Assembly (NCBI GenBank): GCA_024399065.1
Contig: JAKSIB010000002.1
Coordinates: forward strand, 124,001-188,000
Length of the DNA: 64,000 nt
From: Fibrobacter sp.
GTDB taxonomy: Bacteria > Fibrobacterota > Fibrobacteria > Fibrobacterales > Fibrobacteraceae
Direction: 5' to 3'
Shown here: in pieces, positions 25,070-34,700 of the stretch
Layout of the letters: each line of letters starts with the position of its first letter
Numbering within the stretch: the first letter of the stretch is position 1
Program-made: the position numbers and the translations under genes
The notes under the pieces: model-generated
What the model saw: only the letters and a program-made list of their open reading frames with translations
What the model was told of the DNA's origin: nothing
The model's database searches: none

Positions 25070-28000
25070 ATGCCGCTGAAAAAACTTGTTGTCGCTGCCT
25101 TGGCCGCAACCACCTCTTTGATGGCTGCAGTTGATAAGAATCAGTCTACTCCTTACGACCTGATTAGGCCCGTCTGGCCCTTGACCTGGGACACAACTGC
25201 CTTCGACAATTTCGATACAAACGTCACCGTCAAGCACAACATGGTGCCCAAGAACAGAAAGCCTGCTGCTTTCGCTCCCAACGAATATATTCCTGATACA
25301 TTGAATCAGGCCTACTGGGACAATATCAATACCCATATTTCGCCCATCCGTATCAACCAGGCAGGCTACCTGGAAAGGGATCCGGAAAAGCAGTTCTACT
25401 ATGTGGGCAAGGCGACAACCTTCGAAGTTGTCGACGTTAACGGAAACTCCCTTTCTCCCAAGGTTACTGGAACATTCTCCAGCTCCAAGGGTGAAACCGA
25501 ATCTTCCTGGGTAATCGTTGGCGGTACAAACGCAGCAACAAACGACAAGCAGCGCTACCGCGTTGAATTCAACGGTCAGGAAGGTTCCGTTCTTGTCGGT
25601 AATATTCCGTCTGCAGGATTGACTCCCGAAACACGCTACCGTATCAAGGTGGGCAACGACATTTCCAGCACCTTTATTATTAGCGACAGAGTTTACTCCA
25701 TGGTGCGCAATGCATCCATTAAATTCTTCGGTATCAACCGCAGTGGCGATAGCGAATCCTGGTTCCACCCGGCAAGCCACACCTTGGATGGTGGCGCACC
25801 CTCCGATTCTGGAAAATACGGATTTGACGAATCCCTGGCAGGTTCTCTTGCCGGTGGTTACTACGACTGCGGTGACCATCTGAAGGAATCCCAGACCCAG
25901 ATGTACGCATTCATGGTAGCAGCAGTAATGGCCGCCACCAACCCCGACGCCGATGAAGACGTTTACGCATACAACCATAACGAAGCCTTGAATACCGATG
26001 GTATTCCCGACATGCTCCGCGAAGCAAAGCACGGTGGTGACTTCGTACTGCGTTCCTATCGTCGTGCAAAGGGCGTCATTGATGACATGGCTCTTTCCGT
26101 AGGCGACTTCGGCTCTGACCACGGTTGGTGGGGCCGTCCTGAAAGCCAGGACAAGCTCCCTCTGGACCCGTCCAAGGGCGACCCGGCACTGCGTCGTGGT
26201 GGTCCTCTTTCCAGAACCGTCCGTCTTGGTGAAATTGGTTCCAATATCGGCGGCGAAACCGTAGCCGGCCTTGCAATCCTCTCTAAGGACTACCAAGTAT
26301 TCGATCCGGCCTTTGCAGACTCCTGCTTGATGGTCGCCGAAAAGATGTACGACTTTGCAAAGAACCTGGCTCAAGGCAAGTCCAGCTATGATGGTGGCAA
26401 GCCTTTCGTTCACAATAAGAAGGCTGCAGGTTGGAACACTCCCGCTTACAACGGAAACAATGAATTCGTAGACGACATGGCACTTGCTTCTGTAGCCCTT
26501 CTTTACGCTACAGGCAAAAAAGAATACGCGGATGATGCTCTCCGTAATAAAAATATGTATCCAGGCCAGCAGTTCCACGACACTCCCGCCGACCAGGCTC
26601 CTGGATTCTTCAGAGGCGGCTGGTTCGTCACCAACGACAAGGGCTTCTTCAAGAACGGTAAGAACACCAGCTGGGCAAACGCATACGCTTTTGCAACCTA
26701 CGCTCTTTATAAGTTGATTCTTCAGGATAAGAACAAGGCTATCACGGAATACGGCCTTGACGAAACCGAATGGCTCAACGCAGTCGAAGACTGTATCTCC
26801 AGCATGATCAGTAACCTCGGTGAAAGCAGCAACGAAACCTTCACCGGAGCAATTGAACTGCCCAAGAGCGGCAACTGGAAGGACAAATATGGCGGCATCA
26901 AGTACGATCCCATGTGGTACGCCATGAAGACGGACCAGGAATGGATTTACAACCGCTACCAAGCAGGTAACATTTTCGAAGTCCTCGCCTACGCAGACGT
27001 CGCAAACGACATCAAGACCAAGGGACTTGTCCTACCCAATATGGGAAGCCCGGACTGGAAGGCCGACGAAATGTACCAGTTGGGCATCAACCAGCTCAAC
27101 TACCTGTTGGGTGTCAACCCCTGGGACATATCTTTCATCTTGGGTATCGGTGATAAAAACGATGCCCACCCCCACCATCGTGCAGCCAACCCCGAAGGTA
27201 AAAACATGCCAGGCGCCAACTACAAGTACAATCCTCCTGTGGGCGCCCTCTATGGTAGTGTTGTTCCCGGCAAAATGGTCAATGGACGAATGAACGGCCT
27301 CGGCAAGTTCGGCATGTCTACCATGATCAATGGTACAAAGAACATGATCATCGCCGAAAAGATGAGCTGGGAAGACTACGAAATTTCCGAAACCTGTATC
27401 GACGCTGCAGCATCCCTTGTAAGTACCGGTATGCTCGCTGCCCAGAAAATTGACAGAAAAGAACGTCCCAAGGTCAGCGTGGAAATTCGCCACGTCAGCA
27501 TGGACTCCGCAATCGTCATGGTGAAGTTGTCCAAGCGCGGTTTTGCCCAGCTTAGCTACGGTACCGACGAAAAGTCCATGACCACCGCCGCCGCCCCCGA
27601 TAGCAACATCGCCGGCATGCAGCACGAAATCATTCTCCGTGGTTTGGAAAAGGGTACAACCTACTACTTCTACGCCACCGGCACCAACGCCTATGCAGCC
27701 GACAGCATCACAACCAAGTACATGGTAGACAGCACCCAGACTCCGTTCTCCTTCACCACTTTGAACGCAGTTGAAAGCGCACAAATTGCAAATATCACCG
27801 TATGTAACATGTTTGGCGATACTGCAGAAGTGATGTGGTACACCCCCAATGGCGAATACGAATCCAAGATTTACTGGGATACCGTCCCCCACGCAAAGGC
27901 TAGCGAATTCGCATTCAATTCCGGCAACGGCAATGCAGACATTTCCGGCATTCCCACCAAGTTCCATTATGTGAAGATTGGCGGTCTTAAGGAACAGACC

Positions 28001-31000
28001 ACTTACTACTACATGGTTGAAAGTAACGGTGTCCAGCAAAATGTGGACGACAACGGCAAGATTCTGAAATTCACCACCCCTGTTGGCTGGTACGACTTCT
28101 CTGTAAGAACTTACCAGTATGAATTCAGTGGTCTGGACTTCCTGAACATCAACATCTACAATAACGAATCTAGAGCATTTGATAGCCTCGAACTCCGCAT
28201 GTACTTCACCGCAGTCCCGGAAGACGTGGAAAAGTGTGCTTTGCTCATTGATATTGATATTCCTCAGGCTTACGATGAAGCAGGCTTTAACCACCCGCTT
28301 CTGGACAAGTACGGCAACGACGTTCAGACCGAAACTCGCGCCCTTATGCGTAACGCACGTCCCGTTCGTCTTGACGACACCTACAACGCAGCAACTGGCG
28401 AATACGACTATTACTTCCCCGTACCTCTCGGTGGAACAGAAATGAAGTCTTCTTCCAGAATCCGTCTGGACTTCGCATTCTCCTACGGTATTTCCAACGA
28501 CGGATACCAGACCTGCGAAACCTTGAGACAGCGTCCCAGGAAGCGTATGAGCGCAACCTCCGGAGACTGGTCTTGGCGTCCCCATAAGTTCCAGGTGGAT
28601 GGTGCAGACTACGACGGCATGCCTGCCGAAGAAAAGGAATACGGCGACTTTGACGTAGACATTCCTATCAACCCCTACATCACCGTCTATCGTAAGAACG
28701 AATTCATTTGGGGCTACAGTCCTTCTTCTCAGGAAATGAGCACCAAGAAGGCTCACTACGAAATGGAAGTGACCTACGACGCTCCGTTCAATGTCTCCGA
28801 CGGTTCCTACGTACAGATCGACCAGACCAGCAGTGTCGTTCACGTTACCGGACACGCCTACGTTTCCGAAGGTGGCTACATCACCAAGGTTTGGACTAAC
28901 GGTCAGTTGCTCGACGCCGAACTTCGTGAAATCGAAGGCGAACGTTATCTCGTATCTCCCACCTACGGAATGGTCGCCCACTACAACTCCAAGGGCGAAG
29001 AAAACGACCAGGACTCCCTTGGCCTCTGGACCTTGGATATTCCTGTGAAGATGGGTATCGGTAGTAACAAGATTGACATCACCCTGTTTGCAGGCGCCGA
29101 CCCCAACAATCCGGAATGTGCAGAAAACGGCGGCTGCGCCTTCGTGAACAGAACATACTACGTACAGTTCACCCGCGGAAACGCAACCGCATCTGCCTTG
29201 ACCATCAAGGGTGAAGCAGGAAACAGCGTTGACTCCCCTGCAGATCCCAAGGGAACAAGTTTCTACATCTACCTTACCGACAAGGACAAGGCCAACTACA
29301 AGGGCACCCTGAACGTCAAGGTACTTAACAGAAAGAAGCAGGATTCCTTGATGGTAAAGATGGTTGAAGACGCTGCCAACCCAGGTTCCTTCAAGAGCGC
29401 TAACTTGATTACCGCATTGAACGTCTCCAAGAATTCCAGAGACAAGGACAAGCAGATTTCCTTCTTTGCCGGCGACACCATCCAGGTCATCTACTTGGAT
29501 CCGGACGATCCGGAAGACGAATCCAGGCAGTCCTTCTTCGCAGAGGCTACAACACCGCTGCCGGAAAAGATTCTCGCCCAGGATTCCGACTGCGATAACA
29601 CAGCAGACAAGTTGTCCATCCAATTCTCTAATGCTCTTAACGCAGCAATTTGCAGCTTTGACAGCATCCGTATCTTCATCGAAGGTATGAGAGATTCTGT
29701 CACCCTTGCTGTGGACCAGGCTTCCGCCAAGGACAAGGATGTGGTCGTAATCGACCTGCCGGCAAGTCTCGGTATTCCGGAAAATGCAAGTCCCACAGGC
29801 AAGGCAACTCTGTTCATGACTGCAGAAGGCGAAGTAAGCTATACCGAATTCAATATTTCCGATGGTATCCCGCCCCGTCTCCAGAGCGTTACCATCCTTG
29901 AAAATCCGGATAGAAAGGAAGACTCCTACGATATAGTAATGATTTCCTTCACCGAACCGGTACAGCAGATCAAGGCATGGCCTCTCAGCGTAACCGGTCT
30001 CGACGGAGCCGCAGTTCCTCAGACCTCCATCCAGGTTATTGAAACTCCGTCCACTGATAACGACGGCAAGAGCTACATGTTCACCATTGCAGGCAACAGC
30101 AAGGGCGAAATCCTTCCTGTTGGAGGCGAAGCCGCCATCAGTTCTACTGTACAGATTGCAGACTTCGGCTTCAACCAGTTGGTACCCAAGAACAACTGTA
30201 AGCAGGTGTTCATTGCGGAAACTCCGAAGCCCGTTCCTGTAAATCTTGCAGAAATGCGCGACCTGGAAGGCGACGGCTATCCTGACGAAATCTATATCCG
30301 ATTCGAAAAGAAGCTCCGTCCCAAGGATGTTCTCGACAGCTTCGTTGTCGAATGGGGTTTCAACTCCGAAACCAGAAGCTTCATTACCAAGGCAGACACT
30401 TCTACTCACCAGATTGTGCCCGTAGACAACTCCTGGAGCATCCAAGACAGTATTGGCGAACCCTACGAAATCATGATTGATTCTGTAACGTCAATCGTAA
30501 GGGACACCTTCAGTATTGTGACCATCAATATTCCCACCACAAACTCCTTCACACAGGGAGCAACAACTGGTGCATACGATGGCTACGGCAGAATCACTCC
30601 GCGCCTGGGTCCGGAAGGCGGCTTCTTCGACACCCGCTATCCGGTCAGCGACAAGTGCCCGCCGGTTGTCGTAAGCGCAACCTGGAAATCTGCCGAAATC
30701 AAGGGCAAGCAGACAGACATTCTTGAAGTGATCGTGTCCGAGCCCCTGGATACTGTCGCCCATAATACTGATTACTTTGAACGTTTACGCGATGGCAGTG
30801 CAGGAACCTACTATAGTCCGCGAACCAACGCCGCTCACTCCATCTATAAGTCTTCTACCAGAGGCTACACCTTGACCTATTCTCACGACGCCTCGGGTGC
30901 ATTCTGGCTCACAGACTCTATCCGACTGGTTCCTGTCGCAGAACGTTCCTACCTGAAGGATAAGGTTGGTTTAATTGCTGGCGCAGGCACCCCCTGGGTA

Positions 31001-31627
31001 CCTATCGTTGGCCGAATCACTAAGGCCAAGTTCAAGGTTGACGTGCTTGAACCGATTACTGCCGTGAACAAGGAAAACATTTACGGCGGTCTGCCTTTGC
31101 TCCCCAACGAGCACTTTAGACTTTCCGTCAAGAACAAGGAAGGTGCAACCATCGTTGTGGCTTCTGGATCAAATAAGCTCCAGAATGTTGCTAGCGCACC
31201 CATCCCCAACTACGAGCATGCTGGTCCGGTCTTCAAGATCGAAGTCACCATGCCCGAAGTTCTTGCAACAACGCAGCTCGGAGAAGCTAAGCGTGCCTAC
31301 GAAGTCGCCATTGCTGTTGACTTCTACAGCAACATCGGCTCCTTCGTAAACAGCACCACCTACAAGTTCAACCCGGCCGACTTTACGGATTACATCTCTG
31401 CAGCAAACAGTTCTATCACCTTCTATCTTGAATGGTGCGCACCTAAGGACTATCCGCTGAGTGCTGAAGGACGAAAGATTGCTACAGGTCCGTACATCGC
31501 CAAGTTTAACGCAAAGGCTAAGGGCAAGTACGTTGCAACCGTCCCTGATGAAGGGGACAACCAGAAGAGTTTCAACGCCAACGAAACCCTTACGAAGACA
31601 TTCGGATTTAGGAGAAGCAAGAAATAA
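25070..31627 (+). CDS. Giant family 9 glycoside hydrolase (cellulase), first paralogue
   Basis: 2,185 residues starting with a signal peptide (MPLKKLVVAALAATTSLMAA) after AAAGGAGG. Domain order: CelD-type Ig-like module (about 90-205), GH9 catalytic domain (about 210-790) with the Asp pair in YYDCGDH (about 264-270), the HPHHR block (about 700-704) and the acid Glu in ISETCIDAA (about 774). Two FN3-like modules follow (about 800-1010). The remaining 1,170 residues are beta-rich modules of unknown role, ending TKTFGFRRSKK. GH9 enzymes cleave beta-1,4-glucan, usually as endoglucanases. The second paralogue shares this layout and C-terminus. Activity is inferred from conserved residues. Confidence 0.92.
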   Translation: MPLKKLVVAALAATTSLMAAVDKNQSTPYDLIRPVWPLTWDTTAFDNFDTNVTVKHNMVPKNRKPAAFAPNEYIPDTLNQAYWDNINTHISPIRINQAGYLERDPEKQFYYVGKATTFEVVDVNGNSLSPKVTGTFSSSKGETESSWVIVGGTNAATNDKQRYRVEFNGQEGSVLVGNIPSAGLTPETRYRIKVGNDISSTFIISDRVYSMVRNASIKFFGINRSGDSESWFHPASHTLDGGAPSDSGKYGFDESLAGSLAGGYYDCGDHLKESQTQMYAFMVAAVMAATNPDADEDVYAYNHNEALNTDGIPDMLREAKHGGDFVLRSYRRAKGVIDDMALSVGDFGSDHGWWGRPESQDKLPLDPSKGDPALRRGGPLSRTVRLGEIGSNIGGETVAGLAILSKDYQVFDPAFADSCLMVAEKMYDFAKNLAQGKSSYDGGKPFVHNKKAAGWNTPAYNGNNEFVDDMALASVALLYATGKKEYADDALRNKNMYPGQQFHDTPADQAPGFFRGGWFVTNDKGFFKNGKNTSWANAYAFATYALYKLILQDKNKAITEYGLDETEWLNAVEDCISSMISNLGESSNETFTGAIELPKSGNWKDKYGGIKYDPMWYAMKTDQEWIYNRYQAGNIFEVLAYADVANDIKTKGLVLPNMGSPDWKADEMYQLGINQLNYLLGVNPWDISFILGIGDKNDAHPHHRAANPEGKNMPGANYKYNPPVGALYGSVVPGKMVNGRMNGLGKFGMSTMINGTKNMIIAEKMSWEDYEISETCIDAAASLVSTGMLAAQKIDRKERPKVSVEIRHVSMDSAIVMVKLSKRGFAQLSYGTDEKSMTTAAAPDSNIAGMQHEIILRGLEKGTTYYFYATGTNAYAADSITTKYMVDSTQTPFSFTTLNAVESAQIANITVCNMFGDTAEVMWYTPNGEYESKIYWDTVPHAKASEFAFNSGNGNADISGIPTKFHYVKIGGLKEQTTYYYMVESNGVQQNVDDNGKILKFTTPVGWYDFSVRTYQYEFSGLDFLNINIYNNESRAFDSLELRMYFTAVPEDVEKCALLIDIDIPQAYDEAGFNHPLLDKYGNDVQTETRALMRNARPVRLDDTYNAATGEYDYYFPVPLGGTEMKSSSRIRLDFAFSYGISNDGYQTCETLRQRPRKRMSATSGDWSWRPHKFQVDGADYDGMPAEEKEYGDFDVDIPINPYITVYRKNEFIWGYSPSSQEMSTKKAHYEMEVTYDAPFNVSDGSYVQIDQTSSVVHVTGHAYVSEGGYITKVWTNGQLLDAELREIEGERYLVSPTYGMVAHYNSKGEENDQDSLGLWTLDIPVKMGIGSNKIDITLFAGADPNNPECAENGGCAFVNRTYYVQFTRGNATASALTIKGEAGNSVDSPADPKGTSFYIYLTDKDKANYKGTLNVKVLNRKKQDSLMVKMVEDAANPGSFKSANLITALNVSKNSRDKDKQISFFAGDTIQVIYLDPDDPEDESRQSFFAEATTPLPEKILAQDSDCDNTADKLSIQFSNALNAAICSFDSIRIFIEGMRDSVTLAVDQASAKDKDVVVIDLPASLGIPENASPTGKATLFMTAEGEVSYTEFNISDGIPPRLQSVTILENPDRKEDSYDIVMISFTEPVQQIKAWPLSVTGLDGAAVPQTSIQVIETPSTDNDGKSYMFTIAGNSKGEILPVGGEAAISSTVQIADFGFNQLVPKNNCKQVFIAETPKPVPVNLAEMRDLEGDGYPDEIYIRFEKKLRPKDVLDSFVVEWGFNSETRSFITKADTSTHQIVPVDNSWSIQDSIGEPYEIMIDSVTSIVRDTFSIVTINIPTTNSFTQGATTGAYDGYGRITPRLGPEGGFFDTRYPVSDKCPPVVVSATWKSAEIKGKQTDILEVIVSEPLDTVAHNTDYFERLRDGSAGTYYSPRTNAAHSIYKSSTRGYTLTYSHDASGAFWLTDSIRLVPVAERSYLKDKVGLIAGAGTPWVPIVGRITKAKFKVDVLEPITAVNKENIYGGLPLLPNEHFRLSVKNKEGATIVVASGSNKLQNVASAPIPNYEHAGPVFKIEVTMPEVLATTQLGEAKRAYEVAIAVDFYSNIGSFVNSTTYKFNPADFTDYISAANSSITFYLEWCAPKDYPLSAEGRKIATGPYIAKFNAKAKGKYVATVPDEGDNQKSFNANETLTKTFGFRRSKK

Positions 31628-31657
31628 GATGATTTCTTGACCTGACATTCGCAACGA

Positions 31658-31690
31658 AAGAATGTGACCTTATGGGCTCACATTCTTTTA
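31658..31690 (+). terminator. Hairpin between the two GH9 genes
   Basis: AAGAATGTGA/TCACATTCTT 10-bp stem with a 10-base loop, then TTTA. It is a terminator or a partial attenuator between the paralogues. Its arms contain TGTGA/TCACA but at a 10-base, not 6-base, spacing. Confidence 0.6.
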
Positions 31691-31718
31691 CGTATTTAGA
31701 ATTGGGAAAAATAGAGGA

Positions 31719-34700
31719 ATGATGATGAAAAAAATGCTTGGTTTATTCGTTTTGCTTACGTCGCTTTTCGCTGGAGAAGCGTTCGCTGACATGGGCCTGC
31801 CCAATTTGGACAGAACCGACAAGACCCATGAACGCCGTTATCTGGACTCCATCAACGTTTACAATCGTCGTCCGATTCGTTTGAACCAGAGTGGTTTCAG
31901 ACCCCAGGACTACAAGTACGCCTACGTGGCCGATGCTACAGAAAAGAAGTTCTACGTCATCGACGCCAACAGCGGTGCCGAAGCCTGGAGCGGAACTCTG
32001 ACGGAAATCTCCTACAACGAGCCGATTAAAGATGCTGATGGCAAAGTTACTGGTCACCGTCCGGCAGCCATCAAGAAACCCAACATGTACGTCAATGGAC
32101 AATTCATGCAGGGCGACGACAACAAGTTGTACGAGTTCGGCGTACGAAGTGACGAGACCTCTGCAACAGAAAGGCTTTACCGCGCAGACTTCACAGGTCT
32201 CTCCCCTTCTACTCCTGGTGAATATTTCGTGGTTGTGGGCAAGGACACTTCCGCCACCTTCCATATCCATCCTTCCATTTTCAATTCCATTCTTGAAAAC
32301 TCCCTGAAGTTCTTCGGAATCCAGCGTTGCGGAAATACCAAGTCTCATTTCCACGGTGCTTGCCACTTGAAGGACGGTTCCGCTGTAGGTCACGATCTTA
32401 CCGGTGGTTGGCATGACTGCGGTGACCACTTCAAAGTATCTGAAACCCTGGGCTATACAGCCTACGTTCTTTCCATGGTGTACCTCACCTACCAGGATAA
32501 GGCAGAAGACCGTTACGGTAATTCCTATGCAGACACCGTGTTTACCGATGGTATCCCCGATATTTTGTACGAAGCAAAGATTGGTACCGACTACCTGCTG
32601 AAACTTTACAATGCCTCCAAGGCAGACGGTCTCATTGAAAAGGGCGACATGTATCATTCCGTGGGTGTATCCCAGGCCGACCATGAATACTGGGACTTGC
32701 CGGAACGTCAAGATGGCCAAACCCCTGCAAAGGGTGGTCCCGACCGCGTTGTTCTCACTGACATCGGTTCCAATACTGCAGGTATGTTCATTGCAGCCAT
32801 GGCAAACGTAGCCGTGGGTTACCGCGTTTACGACGCAGAATACTCTGACTCTTTGATTGCAGCTGCCAAGGACATTTACAAGAACGTTCTTATGCCCAGC
32901 TTCGAGAATTACATTTTCGGAGGTAATCCTGGCAAGACGACAGCCTTCCCCGGATTCTACACCGGCGGCGGTCCGCTCTATGATGACGGTGCCGCAGCTG
33001 CATTGGCTCTTTGGTATGCTACCAAGGATACGACCTACCGGTACGACCTCTATAAGAACAAGAACATTTTTGATAACGAATCCAACTACCATTTCAACCT
33101 GGATTACTTTAGGGCAGGTTTCCTTGGCAACCCCAGTGGTTTCACTCAGGGTGGTTGGGCAACAGACTACCAGAACATCCATTCCTATGTTCTCTTCGCC
33201 TTCCAGAAGTTGATCTTGAGCAATGAAGCAACCGCAACAGAATACGGTCTCTCCCCTGCAGAAAGAGACACCCTTTCTATGCGTACCATTGCAACGTTCC
33301 GCAAGGTTCTAGACAACAGCACTAACGACGGTGACTCCCTAGTTCTTGAAAATCCGGCAACACAGGGCGAACCCCACGAAGGTTCCAGCAAGTTGCATGT
33401 CATTACGCCCTACAACCTGGTTTGGACAAGTTTCGACTGGGGTGTCATGCGCTACAACATGGGCACCGCAAACGCAATCTTCTTGATGTATGAATTGACC
33501 GGTGACGAACGTTACCTCCGTGTCGCCTTGGATAACATGTACTTCATCTTGGGCGCAAACCCCTGGGATGTTTCCCTCCTCATTGGCGCAGGCGACAAGA
33601 ACCTCAACCATCCCCACAATCGTTCAGCAAACCCCGACGGATACAACGCAGGCGGTATGCCTTACGAATATAGAGCTCCTCTCGGTGCCTTGATGGGTGG
33701 ACGCGACCCTAACAAGACCTTGAGTGAAGACGGTATGGAATGGACCTGTACCGAAACCTGTATCGACTTTACTGCACAGTTCCTGTTCCCCGCACAGAGT
33801 CTCGCTCAGTCCCTGCCGCTGGATGTAGATGGTCCGTTGTTCAGCAACATTGCCGGCACACCCATTACCAAGACTTCCGCAATCATCAGCTGGGATGCAA
33901 ACGAAGTGGCCCTGGTGACCGTATTCTACGGTACAAGTCCCGATGCGTCTACAGCAAAGTCTGTTGAACAGAAGAAAGCAAGCAAGGGCGGCTCTGTCAC
34001 CATCGAAGGTCTCGTTCCTGGCGAAACCTACTACTTCTTCCTGGAAGGCATGGACACCAAGCGTAACATGACCACCGATGATAACCATGGTCAATGGTAC
34101 AAGTTCACCATGACCACCACCGACACGGAAATCAGCGGAGTTACCATCTGCCAGGTGGATCATCGCAGTGCAAAGATTTACTGGTGGAGCAGCGACCGTA
34201 TGAACGGTGTTGTGAACTACGGCACCTCTCTCAGCAATTTGACAGAAACACAGACTGCAAACGGCGGCGCAGTGCTCTTCCACGAAGCAGAACTCACCGA
34301 CTTGAAGCCGGGTACAACTTACTACTTCAATGTTTCTTCCGGCACAAAGACCGACAACAATGGTGGAAAGGGCTACAGTTTCACCACAGACGCCTATTCA
34401 TCCTACGCAGATCTTGATATCACCATCAAGCCCAGTTCCTACCAGGACGCTTGTACCGACTGGAAGGACTGCAAAAAGTTCTACTTCAACATTTCCAATA
34501 ACGACACGATTCCCTTCGAAGATTTCGAAGTCCGTCTGTACCTTAGCAGCAATAATCTTTCCGCCATTTGCAATATCGCTCAGCCCTATGGTGGTAACGG
34601 CATTGTAAATGGCAACGTCCAGATTACATTCGGCACTGCACAAAGCGATGGCCTCGGTGCATACTACCTGCCAATCTTTGTGAAGGGTCTCCTGGAAGTT

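Noticed and set aside
24992-26962. 656-codon minus-strand frame over the GH9 start
   Set aside because: It spans the promoter, ribosome site and signal peptide of the GH9 gene and has no recognisable domain.
27032-30445. 1,137-codon open frame antisense to the first GH9 gene
   Set aside because: It mirrors the coding frame of the GH9 gene, whose catalytic motifs are clear; antisense frames stay open here because of codon bias. The same applies to long antisense frames over the radical SAM, rpsA, transketolase and DUF349 genes.
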